Shown here: piece after piece, positions 56,392 through 64,000 of the stretch
How the letters are laid out: the number at the start of each line of letters is the position of its first letter
Numbering within the stretch: position 1 is the first letter of the stretch
Made by a program: the position numbers and the translations under genes
DNA from: Erythrobacter sp.
GTDB taxonomy: Bacteria; Pseudomonadota; Alphaproteobacteria; Sphingomonadales; Sphingomonadaceae
DNA length: 64,000 nucleotides
Reading direction: 5' to 3'
Assembly (NCBI RefSeq): GCF_024305245.1
Contig: NZ_JAMWYX010000001.1
Location: 62,001-126,000 of the forward strand
Notes under the pieces: generated by a model
Told to the model about the DNA's origin: nothing
Database searches by the model: none
The model's input: only the letters and a program-made list of their open reading frames with translations

Positions 56392-57570
56392 TTAGCAATG
56401 GGGCGCAGCCTCGTTCGCCGCTTGCAAGGCTTCGCTGACGATCTGGTCGAAGCGCGCGATCCCGCCTTCCAACGTGCCGAGCGTGAGGTGATCGACCGCG
56501 CCGGATTGCAGCCCTTGCTGCCCGAGTTCGGCTGCGCGGAAATCCTCCGAGGCGAACACCCCGCCGTCGAGCAGGCTCCAGCTCCGTTCCCAATGGGCCT
56601 GCGCCTTTTCGGTCTGCGGTGCCTCCGGAATGAGCATGAAGTCCTCGACCAGCGTCAGATCATGTGCCTGCGGCATGAGCACCATCACGTTCACGTAATC
56701 GGGGCTGGGAACGATAATCGTCGCAGGTAGCAGCTGGTAGGCGAAGGTCACGACCCGGCGCAGCTCGCGCATATTGGTGAGGTCGAGGCCCGCCATATCC
56801 TCCAGCCGCCCGACGGCTGAGCGCTGGTGCGGGCCGATCTGGTCGCCTGCGGTTATCCCGTCCTTGAAGAACGGGCCGATAGTCGAAGCGTGCAGACGCG
56901 TGACATGGTAGCTTTCAAGGAAAGCATCCATGATCAGCTTCCAGTTCCCTTTGACCGTGTGCAGCTTGCGCCGGAACAGGTGTGCATCCGGCATCCCGAA
57001 CGCGGCAAGATCACTGCCTAATTTTTGGGCATCGCTGAAATCGGCGGGGTTCTGCGGTGCGAACCAGATCAGCCCCCCTGCCTCGAAACTGGGCAGTTCG
57101 ACCAGACCGTGATCGGCTTTGTCCAGACCGGGAAAAGTCTCGGGCCGTGGTAGGGCGAGCAACCCGCCATCGAGCCGGTATGTCCACGCGTGATAGGGGC
57201 ACACCAGCCGCTTTGCGCACTGTACTTCACTACCCTCGACCAGCCGCGTGCCGCGGTGGCGGCAGACGTTGAGGAAAACGTGCGCGGTGCCATTATTGTC
57301 GCGGGTGATCAGCAACGGGCGGCCCGTCGCGTCATGCGGCACTGCCATGCCCGGATCGGGCAGCAGCGCCGATGGGCAGAGCACCTGCGGTAACCGGTCG
57401 AACAATGCCGCCTTTTCGCGCGCGAAGTGATCGGGGCAGGTGTAATTGCTGGCAGGCACGGTCTGGATGCCGCCTGTGACCTTGGCGCGGCCCTCGCGGA
57501 TCGCCTCGGCCAGCGCGAGCTGCCCCTCGGTCGGACGCAAATCGGGCATATCTGTTGTCGGCGCGTTCAT
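56392..57570 (-). CDS. Rieske-type aromatic-ring-hydroxylating oxygenase, alpha subunit
   Basis: The 392-aa protein is a Rieske non-haem iron oxygenase. The [2Fe-2S] ligands are Cys103/His105 ([13 protein letters not shown]) and Cys124/His127 ([14 protein letters not shown]). The catalytic domain has [22 protein letters not shown] with the iron-binding histidines and bridging Asp region. Such enzymes hydroxylate or demethylate aromatic rings, quaternary amines or terpenoids; the carnitine/stachydrine-like alpha-subunit group is a possible relative. No ferredoxin or reductase gene is adjacent, so electron partners come from elsewhere. The ATG at 57570 is chosen over the upstream open frame. 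Confidence 0.9.
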   Translation of the reverse strand: MNAPTTDMPDLRPTEGQLALAEAIREGRAKVTGGIQTVPASNYTCPDHFAREKAALFDRLPQVLCPSALLPDPGMAVPHDATGRPLLITRDNNGTAHVFLNVCRHRGTRLVEGSEVQCAKRLVCPYHAWTYRLDGGLLALPRPETFPGLDKADHGLVELPSFEAGGLIWFAPQNPADFSDAQKLGSDLAAFGMPDAHLFRRKLHTVKGNWKLIMDAFLESYHVTRLHASTIGPFFKDGITAGDQIGPHQRSAVGRLEDMAGLDLTNMRELRRVVTFAYQLLPATIIVPSPDYVNVMVLMPQAHDLTLVEDFMLIPEAPQTEKAQAHWERSWSLLDGGVFASEDFRAAELGQQGLQSGAVDHLTLGTLEGGIARFDQIVSEALQAANEAAPHC

Positions 57571-57640
57571 CGCTCTTTGCTCATCCTCATCTCCGGCCCT
57601 AATGTGGCAGACATCGGGATCAAGCAAAAGGACATCATGC

Positions 57641-58987
57641 ATGAAAGAGATCGGGGCAGCGCCGCGGCGCGATTGGGTGAGCGCGCTCAAGCCCTATCTC
57701 GAGAAGGAATCGCTGGCGGCGTTCTTTCTCGGCGTGTCCTCGGGCTTTCCCTATGCGTTGATCGGAGCGACGCTGACAACGCGCCTGGCGCAGGACGGCA
57801 TCGACAAGAAAACCGTCACCGCCTTTACGCTGGTGTTCCTCGCCTACAACTTCAAATTCCTGTGGGCGTGGATCGTCGACGGGGTGCGCTTGCCGGTAAT
57901 CGGGCGGCTGGGCCAGCGGGTCTCATGGATGCTGCTCACAGGCGTGCTGGTGATGGCGGCGGTGGCGAACCTTGCGCTGGTCGATCCGTCGGCCAATATC
58001 GGCTGGGTGGCGACTTCGGCGATCCTTGTCGGGATTGCGGGCGCAACTTTCGACATCGTGATCGACGCCTACCGGATCGAGACGCTCAAGCCCGAACAGC
58101 TGGGTGTGGGGTCGGGGATGACCCAATACGGCTGGCGGATCGGCTCGGTTTCGGCGGGCGCGCTGGCGCTGGTGCTCGCGGCGCGCGTGGGGTGGGAGAT
58201 CGCCTATATCGCCTGTGCCGGGTTCGCGCTGCCCGCAATGATCACCGCGCTGGTAATGGGCGAGCCAGCCCGGCGGCAGATCGCGGCACGGACCAAGGGC
58301 ATCGCCGCCGGTTTTCGCGCAATTTATGGCCCGTTCACCGAGTTCTTCATGCGCAAGGGCGCGATGCTGGTGCTGTTGTTCATCCTGCTGCACAAGATCG
58401 GCGACACGCTGGCGAACCTGACGGCGCGGCTGCTGCTCGAAGACAAGGGCTACAGCAACGACGAGATCGCCATCTATGATGTCGGCGTCGGGTTCTGGGC
58501 GTTCCTGATCGGAATATTCGTCGGCGGGGTGCTCTATTCGCGGCTCGGGATGAAGCGATCGGTGTTGCTGAGCCTTGTGCTGATGGGCGTATCCAACCTC
58601 AGCTTCGCGTTGCTGGCGGCGGCTGACAAGACGAATTTGGGCCTTGCCGCCACCTTCACCTTCGAGAACTTTGCCAGCGGTATCGGCGGGGTGACGGTGG
58701 TCGCCTATTTCGCCGCGCTCACCGACCTGCGCTTCACCGCCTCGCAATATGCGCTGATCTCGGCGGCGGCGAGCATTGTCGGGCGGGTGCTGACCGGGAC
58801 GACGGCGGGCGCGATGGTGGAGGCGTTCGGTTATGTGAACTTCTACCTGTTCACCACAGCGGCGGCGCTGCCGGGAATCGTGCTGTTCTGGCTGATGATG
58901 CGCGCGGGGTTGATCGATGCCTCGATCGGCACGGCGGGGACGGTGAAGACGGAGGACGGGGGCGGGGACGCGGGGAACGGGGCCTGA
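57641..58987 (+). CDS. AmpG-like MFS muropeptide permease
   Basis: The 448-aa inner-membrane protein of the major facilitator superfamily resembles AmpG, which imports anhydro-muropeptides for peptidoglycan recycling. [23 protein letters not shown] at the N-terminus and [19 protein letters not shown] are AmpG-like motifs (the FKFLWAPLIDR-type loop). [26 protein letters not shown] follows, and about 12-13 helices can be traced. AAAGGA precedes the ATG at 57641 at good spacing. It would take up products of the lytic transglycosylases in this window. It is divergent from the Rieske oxygenase gene. Confidence 0.88.
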   Translation: MKEIGAAPRRDWVSALKPYLEKESLAAFFLGVSSGFPYALIGATLTTRLAQDGIDKKTVTAFTLVFLAYNFKFLWAWIVDGVRLPVIGRLGQRVSWMLLTGVLVMAAVANLALVDPSANIGWVATSAILVGIAGATFDIVIDAYRIETLKPEQLGVGSGMTQYGWRIGSVSAGALALVLAARVGWEIAYIACAGFALPAMITALVMGEPARRQIAARTKGIAAGFRAIYGPFTEFFMRKGAMLVLLFILLHKIGDTLANLTARLLLEDKGYSNDEIAIYDVGVGFWAFLIGIFVGGVLYSRLGMKRSVLLSLVLMGVSNLSFALLAAADKTNLGLAATFTFENFASGIGGVTVVAYFAALTDLRFTASQYALISAAASIVGRVLTGTTAGAMVEAFGYVNFYLFTTAAALPGIVLFWLMMRAGLIDASIGTAGTVKTEDGGGDAGNGA

Positions 58988-59105
58988 ACCGCCGCAAGTT
59001 CGCTTTCCTACTTGGCTGTTTGTGGACACGATCGCCTGTATGACCGCTGGCAATCACCTCACTGTCTCAGCTGCGATCATGGGTACGGGCAGGCGGGGAT
59101 TTCTG

Positions 59106-59135
59106 TTCCTGGACAGTGTCTCATGTGTCTCATAC
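59106..59135 (+). repeat. Dispersed 30-bp repeat, copy 3
   Basis: Matches copies 1 and 2 over 30 bases with a single change (TCTCATAC instead of TCTCCTAC). The upstream flank GGCGGGGATTTCTG is similar too. It lies in the convergent gap between the permease gene and folC. Confidence 0.85.
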
Positions 59136-59162
59136 ACGGCTGCGGACAGCGCAGGCGGGGCG

Positions 59163-60461
59163 TCAGTCCGGCGTTTCGTCGTTCAACCGCAGCACCTCGC
59201 CCGCGAGGTAGAGCGAGCCTGCAATCAGGATGGGCAGTCTGTCATTTGGGATGCCTGCCATCGCGGATATCAGGTCAGCAGCAGGCTTTGCATCGGGGCC
59301 GAAGGCCGCTGCCGGATGCCAGTCATGCCCCGGCACCGGCACAGCGGTGATGCTGGCGGTTGCAGCCGCAAGCGGCAAGGTCAGCGCCGCCGGGTCTTTG
59401 CCTTCGATCATGCCGATCACCAGATGCAGGCGCTGGCCCCGGAAGTGCTCGCCCAGCATCGCGCCTGCTTGCGGATTATGTCCTCCATCAAGCCAAACCT
59501 CGCGGGTGCCGGTCAGCGGGCCCGGTGCAAGGCGCTGCATCCGCGCAGGCCAGCGAGCGGCCTTCATTCCGCGCGACATCGCCATCGGCTCGATGACAAT
59601 CCGGTCCTGATGCTGGAGCATTGCCAGCGCGAGGCCCGCGTTGTCCGCCTGATGTGCTCCAGCCAGCGCAGGACGGGGCAGGGTGAAGGTGGCGGCACTG
59701 TCGCGATAGGTCAGTATTGTGCCCCCTCGGCAGTCCCACGTATCGCCTTTCATCCCCAATGGCGCGCCGACACGGCGGGCAGCAGCGATCACCTCGCGGT
59801 TCGATTCGGGGCGATAGGAAAGGCTGAGCAGCGGCACGCCTCTTTTGGCAATACCCGCTTTCTCGAACGCAATGCGCGCCATCGGTTCCTTGGGCACGCC
59901 TTCCTCGGGTGCCAGCAGAAACCGTTCGTGGTCCAAGCCGAGCGCGGCAATCCCGCAGGCCGCCAGCACCTCAGGCTCCAGCACATTGGTCGCATCGAAG
60001 CGCCCGCCCATGCCGACCTCGACCACGCACGCATCGGCTGGCGTGCGGCTGAAGGCGAGGAAGGCGGCGGCGATCGTGACTTCGAAGAAGCTGGGGCCGA
60101 GGTCTTCGCCTGCATCGAGCACTTCTGCAAGCACCGCCGCCAATTTTGCATCGGAGATCAGTTCTCCTGCCAGCCGGATGCGCTCGTTATAGCGCACCAG
60201 ATGGGGGCTGGTGGTCACGTGGACACGGTAGCCTTGCGCCTCCAGCATCGCGCGCAGGAAGGCGCAGGTAGACCCCTTGCCGTTGGTCCCCGCAACATGG
60301 AACACCGGCGGCAATTTGCGGTGCGGATTGCCGAGGCGGTCCAGCAATGCGCGGATCGTCTCCAGCCCGAGCCGCCCCTGCGGCACACTGAGCGCACTCA
60401 ACCGGTCAAGCTGCGCCTGTACCGCCGGATTGTCGGAACGGCCGAAATCGAGCGGCTTCAC
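59163..60461 (-). CDS. folC: Bifunctional dihydrofolate synthase/folylpolyglutamate synthase
   Basis: FolC adds glutamate to dihydropteroate and to folates. The 432-aa protein has the ATP loop VFHVAGTNGKGSTCAFLRAML, the TSPHLVRYNERIRLAG motif, CVVEVGMGGRFDATNVLEP and a C-terminal DGGHNPQAGAML. All are Mur-ligase-fold hallmarks of FolC. The ATG at 60461 lies 13 bases after accD. The accD-folC order is common in proteobacteria. It is the last gene of the leftward trp-acc-fol cluster. Confidence 0.96.
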   Translation of the reverse strand: MKPLDFGRSDNPAVQAQLDRLSALSVPQGRLGLETIRALLDRLGNPHRKLPPVFHVAGTNGKGSTCAFLRAMLEAQGYRVHVTTSPHLVRYNERIRLAGELISDAKLAAVLAEVLDAGEDLGPSFFEVTIAAAFLAFSRTPADACVVEVGMGGRFDATNVLEPEVLAACGIAALGLDHERFLLAPEEGVPKEPMARIAFEKAGIAKRGVPLLSLSYRPESNREVIAAARRVGAPLGMKGDTWDCRGGTILTYRDSAATFTLPRPALAGAHQADNAGLALAMLQHQDRIVIEPMAMSRGMKAARWPARMQRLAPGPLTGTREVWLDGGHNPQAGAMLGEHFRGQRLHLVIGMIEGKDPAALTLPLAAATASITAVPVPGHDWHPAAAFGPDAKPAADLISAMAGIPNDRLPILIAGSLYLAGEVLRLNDETPD

Positions 60462-60474
60462 GGCAAAGCGCGGG

Positions 60475-61326
60475 CTAAGCCGCCTTCACCGGCTGCAGGT
60501 AATCCAACACCTGCGCCAGCGTCGCCTTCAACTCCCAGCGCGGCACGACCATGTCGACCATGCCGTGCTTGTGCAGATATTCGGCGCGCTGGAATCCCTC
60601 GGGCAGCTGTTCGCGGATCGTGTCCTGGATCACGCGCTGGCCCGCAAAGCCGATCAAGGCGCCGGGTTCGGCAATGTGGATGTCGCCCAGCATCGCGTAA
60701 CTTGCGGTCACGCCGCCGGTGGTCGGGTCGGTCAGCACCACGATATAAGGAAGTCCGGCCTGCTTCAGCCGCCGGGTCATCACCGTTGCGCGCGGCATCT
60801 GCATCAGGGACAAAATCCCCTCCTGCATCCGCGCGCCGCCCGCTGCGGTGACGACGATGTAGGCACAACCGCGGTCGATTGCCTTCTGCGCGCCCTCGCA
60901 AAACGCCTGTCCTACGGCCATGCCCATCGATCCGCCCATGAAGCTGAAATCCTGCACGCCGATGACCGCCGGGCGGGCCTCGATCATGCCGGAGCCGACC
61001 ACGAACGCGTCTTCATGCGGATTGGCGGCACGCGCGGCCTTGAGCCGGTCGGTGTACTTTTTGGTATCCTTGAAGCCGAGCGGGTCTTCGGTGACCTTGG
61101 GCAGTGGCAACACTTCGAAGCCGGGATCAAGCAGCAGCCCCAGCCGCGCATCCGCGCCGATCCGCCCGTGATGCTCGCATTTCGGGCAGACGCTGAGGTT
61201 GTCCTCGTACTCGGCGACGAACAGCATTTCCTGGCACGACGGGCACTTGATCCACAGATCACGCTCGGTGGACTTCTTGTCGGCAGTAAAGCCGAGCGAA
61301 TTGCGGACGCGGGTGAACCAGTTCAT
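60475..61326 (-). CDS. accD: Acetyl-CoA carboxylase carboxyltransferase subunit beta
   Basis: AccD, with AccA, transfers the carboxyl group from biotin to acetyl-CoA to make malonyl-CoA for fatty acid synthesis. The 283-aa protein has an N-terminal four-cysteine zinc finger ([11 protein letters not shown] and [11 protein letters not shown]), then [19 protein letters not shown] and [18 protein letters not shown], which form the oxyanion holes and CoA site. [22 protein letters not shown] is also typical. The ATG overlaps the trpA stop by four bases. Confidence 0.97.
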   Translation of the reverse strand: MNWFTRVRNSLGFTADKKSTERDLWIKCPSCQEMLFVAEYEDNLSVCPKCEHHGRIGADARLGLLLDPGFEVLPLPKVTEDPLGFKDTKKYTDRLKAARAANPHEDAFVVGSGMIEARPAVIGVQDFSFMGGSMGMAVGQAFCEGAQKAIDRGCAYIVVTAAGGARMQEGILSLMQMPRATVMTRRLKQAGLPYIVVLTDPTTGGVTASYAMLGDIHIAEPGALIGFAGQRVIQDTIREQLPEGFQRAEYLHKHGMVDMVVPRWELKATLAQVLDYLQPVKAA

Positions 61327-62117
61327 GCTGCTTGCTCCTGTCGGGCGGTGTGGACCGCGCTGGCGAGGGCCGAGGTCAACTCCCTTAGCTTGGCCGGAGC
61401 GTCAACGCCATGTTCGCCGCAGATTTCCACCAAGGCCGAGCCGACCACCACGCCGTCAGCCACCTTGGCGATGGCGGCGGCCTGTTCGGGCGTGCGCACG
61501 CCGAAGCCAACAGCGATGGGCAGATCGGTCGATTGCTTGAGCCGCGCCACGGCTTCCTCGATGCTGGCCTGCACGGCCTGCTGCTTGCCGGTGATCCCGG
61601 CGACCGAGACGTAGTAGATAAACCCTGCCGAGCCGCTCAGCACCTGCGGCAGGCGTGCGGCATCGGTCGTCGGGGTGGCGAGGCGGATCGGGGCGATGCC
61701 CTTGGCGCGCAATGCCGGGCCGAGCGCGTCGTCCTCCTCGGGCGGGATGTCGACGCAGATGACGCCGTCAACGCCCGCTGCTGCGGCGGCGTTCGCGAAC
61801 CACTCCGGCCCGCGCCGCACCATCGGGTTGGCATAGCCCATCAGAACCAGTGGCACATTGGGGTGCCGGGCACGGAAATCGGTGGCGTAGCGCAGCACGT
61901 CCGCCGTGGTCGTGCCAGCGCCGAGGCTGCGCAGATTGGCGCTCTGAATCGCGGGGCCATCGGCCATCGGATCGGTGAAGGGCATCCCCAGCTCGATCAC
62001 ATCCGCGCCGCCTTCGACCAGCGCATCGAGATTGGCCGCCGTGTAGCCGTCGCCTGCGGTGATGAAGCAGACGAGCGCGGGGCGGGAGGCGGCGAAGGTG
62101 GTTGAGAGGCGGGTCAT
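61323..62117 (-). CDS. trpA: Tryptophan synthase alpha chain
   Basis: TrpA cleaves indole-glycerol phosphate to indole, which is channelled to TrpB. The 264-aa protein has [15 protein letters not shown] with the catalytic Glu and Asp, [22 protein letters not shown] (the usual PPEE loop) and [40 protein letters not shown] forms the phosphate-binding end. The ATG overlaps by four bases the stop of the small gene separating it from trpB. Confidence 0.97.
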   Translation of the reverse strand: MTRLSTTFAASRPALVCFITAGDGYTAANLDALVEGGADVIELGMPFTDPMADGPAIQSANLRSLGAGTTTADVLRYATDFRARHPNVPLVLMGYANPMVRRGPEWFANAAAAAGVDGVICVDIPPEEDDALGPALRAKGIAPIRLATPTTDAARLPQVLSGSAGFIYYVSVAGITGKQQAVQASIEEAVARLKQSTDLPIAVGFGVRTPEQAAAIAKVADGVVVGSALVEICGEHGVDAPAKLRELTSALASAVHTARQEQAA

Positions 62118-62353
62118 TGGAAGTTACGATCTTTCATACGCTTGGTGCGGTCGCGTCGCTTTGCCCAGCGCTCATCTAGGGGAATGGTGAACATTGTGGC
62201 CAAGGTCATGACTGCTGCCATTCCGATCCAGAAAGGCAAGGAAGAGAGCGTGTAATCAGCAAGCCCAATCCAATTCAGAAAGGCAAAGGCGCCGAATATC
62301 CACGCGGTCCAAAGAACCGCATGGATCAGCGCCTTGACGAACAATCGCTTCAA
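62114..62353 (-). CDS. Small two-helix membrane protein inserted between trpB and trpA
   Basis: The 79-aa protein has two hydrophobic segments (about residues 9-30 and 36-57) and a basic C-terminal tail ([18 protein letters not shown]). The start is TTG, sharing TTGA with the trpB stop, and the end overlaps the trpA ATG, so it is translationally coupled on both sides. I do not recognise a family. A membrane protein between the two subunits of tryptophan synthase is unusual; it may simply be an accessory gene carried in the operon. Confidence 0.75.
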   Translation of the reverse strand: MKRLFVKALIHAVLWTAWIFGAFAFLNWIGLADYTLSSLPFWIGMAAVMTLATMFTIPLDERWAKRRDRTKRMKDRNFQ

Positions 62354-63564
62354 AGCTCCACCCCGAGCTTCTCCGCCACGGTGAAAATATCCTTATCCCC
62401 GCGTCCGCACAGATTCATCAGCACGATGCTGTCCTTGGGCATGGTCGGCGCGACCTTCGCCACAGCGGCAATCGCGTGGGCAGGCTCCAGCGCAGGAATG
62501 ATCCCCTCGGTGCGGCACAGAAGCTGGAAGCCTTCCAGCGCCTCGTCATCGGTCACGGCGGTGTAATCGACGCGGCCCGATTCCTTCAGCCACGCGTGTT
62601 CCGGCCCGATGCCGGGGTAGTCGAGGCCTGCGCTGATCGAGTGGCCCTCGGTGATCTGGCCGTCTTCGTCCTGTAGCAGGTAGGTGCGGTTGCCGTGGAG
62701 CACGCCGGGCGATCCGCCGAGCAGGCTGGCGGCGTGTTCATCGCCGTCGAGGCCGTGGCCCGCCGCTTCGACGCCGAGCATCTTCACGTCGGCGTCATCA
62801 AGGAACGGGTGGAACAGCCCCAGCGCGTTCGAGCCGCCGCCGATGCAGGCGACCAGCAGATCGGGCAGGCGGCCCGTGCGGCTCAGCATCTGCGCGCGCG
62901 CTTCCTTGCCGATCACGCTCTGGAAGTTGCGCACCATCTCAGGGTAGGGGTGCGGGCCTGCGGCCGTGCCGATGATGTAGAAGGTGTCGTGGACATTCGC
63001 GACCCAATCGCGCAGCCCTTCGTTCATCGCATCCTTCAGCGTCGCGCCGCCGCTGGTGACGGGGATCACCTCCGCGCCGAGCAGCTTCATCCGGAACACA
63101 TTGGGCGATTGCCGTGCAACGTCCTCGGCGCCCATGTAGATCACGCAAGGCAGGCCGAATCGCGCGCAGACCGTGGCGGTGGCAACCCCATGCTGGCCCG
63201 CGCCGGTTTCGGCGATGATACGGGTCTTGCCCATGCGCATCGCCAGCAGAATCTGCCCGATGCAATTGTTGATCTTGTGCGCGCCGGTGTGATTGAGCTC
63301 GTCCCGCTTGAACCACACCTGCGCGCCGCCCAGCTCCTCGGTCAGGCGCGGGGCGAAATAGAGCGGCGAGGGGCGGCCGACATAATGTTCGAGCAGGTCG
63401 TCGAACTCGGCAGCAAACGCGGGGTCAGCCTGCGCGGCGCGATATTCGCGCTCGAGATCCAGCACGAGCGGCATCAGCGTTTCGGCGACATAGCGCCCGC
63501 CGAACTGGCCGAAATGGCCGCGATCGTCAGGCTGGTTGCGGAAGGAGTTGAGGGGTGTGTTCAT
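62350..63564 (-). CDS. trpB: Tryptophan synthase beta chain
   Basis: TrpB condenses indole with serine using PLP. The 404-aa protein begins with the [17 protein letters not shown] motif. The PLP lysine is in [16 protein letters not shown], the substrate loop is [12 protein letters not shown], and the glycine-rich phosphate site is [31 protein letters not shown] is the COMM/beta-alpha communication region. The ATG at 63564 begins [13 protein letters not shown]; the open frame upstream crosses a palindromic repeat and is not coding. This is the TrpB1 type that pairs with TrpA. Confidence 0.98.
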   Translation of the reverse strand: MNTPLNSFRNQPDDRGHFGQFGGRYVAETLMPLVLDLEREYRAAQADPAFAAEFDDLLEHYVGRPSPLYFAPRLTEELGGAQVWFKRDELNHTGAHKINNCIGQILLAMRMGKTRIIAETGAGQHGVATATVCARFGLPCVIYMGAEDVARQSPNVFRMKLLGAEVIPVTSGGATLKDAMNEGLRDWVANVHDTFYIIGTAAGPHPYPEMVRNFQSVIGKEARAQMLSRTGRLPDLLVACIGGGSNALGLFHPFLDDADVKMLGVEAAGHGLDGDEHAASLLGGSPGVLHGNRTYLLQDEDGQITEGHSISAGLDYPGIGPEHAWLKESGRVDYTAVTDDEALEGFQLLCRTEGIIPALEPAHAIAAVAKVAPTMPKDSIVLMNLCGRGDKDIFTVAEKLGVEL

Positions 63565-63570
63565 GAATTT

Positions 63571-63661
63571 CCGTTCGGGCTGAGCTTGTCGAAGCCCTGT
63601 CCTTTCTTCGAGAGCGAGGCGTAGAAAAAGTGCAGCCCTTCGACAAGCTCGGGGCGAACGG
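63571..63661. repeat. REP-like palindromic element between trpF and trpB
   Basis: The left arm, CCGTTCGGGCTGAGCTTGTC extended by GAAGCCCTG, pairs imperfectly with the right arm CAGCCCTTCGACAAGCTCGG extended by GGCGAACGG. The two enclose about 30 bases. The TTCGACAAGCTC core is a well-known type of intergenic repeat in sphingomonads. It would form a long RNA hairpin between trpF and trpB. Confidence 0.8.
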
Positions 63662-63667
63662 GTATTT

Positions 63668-64000
63668 CTATGCAGGCCTTGCCGCTTTGCAGAAGGCAGC
63701 GATTTTGTCCACGTCCTTGAGGCCGGGTGCGCTTTCGACGCCGGAGGAGGTGTCGACCAGCGGCGCACCGGTCAGGCGGATCGCTTCGGCAACATTGGCG
63801 GGGGTGAGGCCGCCTGCAAGACCCCACGGGGTCGGCGCCTTGTAAGCCTTCAGCACGTCCCAATCGAAGCGCGTGCCATTGCCGCCCGGCAACCCGCTGG
63901 CAGGCGCATCGAACAACAGCATGTCCGCCGCGCCGTGGAACCGGGCTGCATCAACCAGCGAATCCGCATCGCGCACACCCAGCGCACGCCACGCCGCAAC
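63668..64000 (-). CDS. trpF: Phosphoribosylanthranilate isomerase, C-terminal part
   Basis: The last 110 codons of TrpF, which isomerises phosphoribosylanthranilate in tryptophan synthesis. The visible part contains [21 protein letters not shown], a variant of the family's LLDS...GG(T)G.F.W motif, then [16 protein letters not shown] and [19 protein letters not shown]. The last of these is the phosphate-binding C-terminus. It precedes trpB in the usual trpFBA order. The 5' end is beyond the right edge of the window. Confidence 0.95.
   Translation of the reverse strand, partial: VAAWRALGVRDADSLVDAARFHGAADMLLFDAPASGLPGGNGTRFDWDVLKAYKAPTPWGLAGGLTPANVAEAIRLTGAPLVDTSSGVESAPGLKDVDKIAAFCKAARPA

Overview
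The window is a 64 kb chromosomal segment of a high-GC alphaproteobacterium, most likely a member of the Sphingomonadales (Erythrobacteraceae-like). This rests on the CckA and CpdR cell-cycle regulators, direct-repeat LexA boxes (GTTC-N7-GTTC) at recA, uvrA and uvrD, a TTCGACAAGCTC-type palindromic repeat of the kind common in sphingomonads, and the general style of the proteins. Nearly all of it is ordinary, densely packed chromosome. I see no rRNA, CRISPR array, complete IS or prophage, and one tRNA.

Layout. 1-5 kb: start of mdh, a SleB-type cell wall hydrolase and a BtuFCD-like ABC importer operon. 5-10 kb: SOS-controlled uvrA, then a visibly AT-rich island holding one gene, a retron-like reverse transcriptase fused to a trypsin-like serine protease, the standout of the window. 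10-27 kb: an acidic-tailed protein, RlpA-like protein, a 949-base gap with DnaA-box-like sites, argG, an acyltransferase, cfa, a three-gene redox operon (SDR, cytochrome b, molybdenum oxidoreductase), tandem glycine-zipper proteins, MOSC and methyltransferase genes, rlmN, greB and a lytic transglycosylase. 27-44 kb: dapA, an aspartoacylase-like gene, smpB, a DUF2062 gene, cckA, recA, alaS, a Kef-type antiporter, a GNAT-nitrilase fusion, icd, a HerA-like ATPase and tRNA-Val. 44-59 kb: cpdR, an N-formylglutamate amidohydrolase, sapC, an FAD oxidase, a DEAD-box helicase, a frameshifted ChaN-like gene, SOS-controlled uvrD, rsmD-rluB, a Rieske oxygenase and an AmpG-like permease. 59-64 kb: the leftward cluster trpF-trpB-orf-trpA-accD-folC.

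How the genes work together. uvrA, recA and uvrD share LexA boxes and would form part of one DNA-damage regulon. cckA and cpdR belong to the CtrA phosphorelay. SleB, RlpA, the lytic transglycosylase and the AmpG-like permease form a peptidoglycan remodelling and recycling theme. The strongest candidate for an unusual system is the reverse transcriptase-protease gene with the structured non-coding DNA just upstream of it. A 30-base dispersed repeat in three intergenic positions and the DnaA-box-like inverted repeat are the best unexplained non-coding signals.

Starts were chosen from ribosome binding sites, 4-base overlaps and family lengths. Functional names come from recognising sequences by eye, not from searches.
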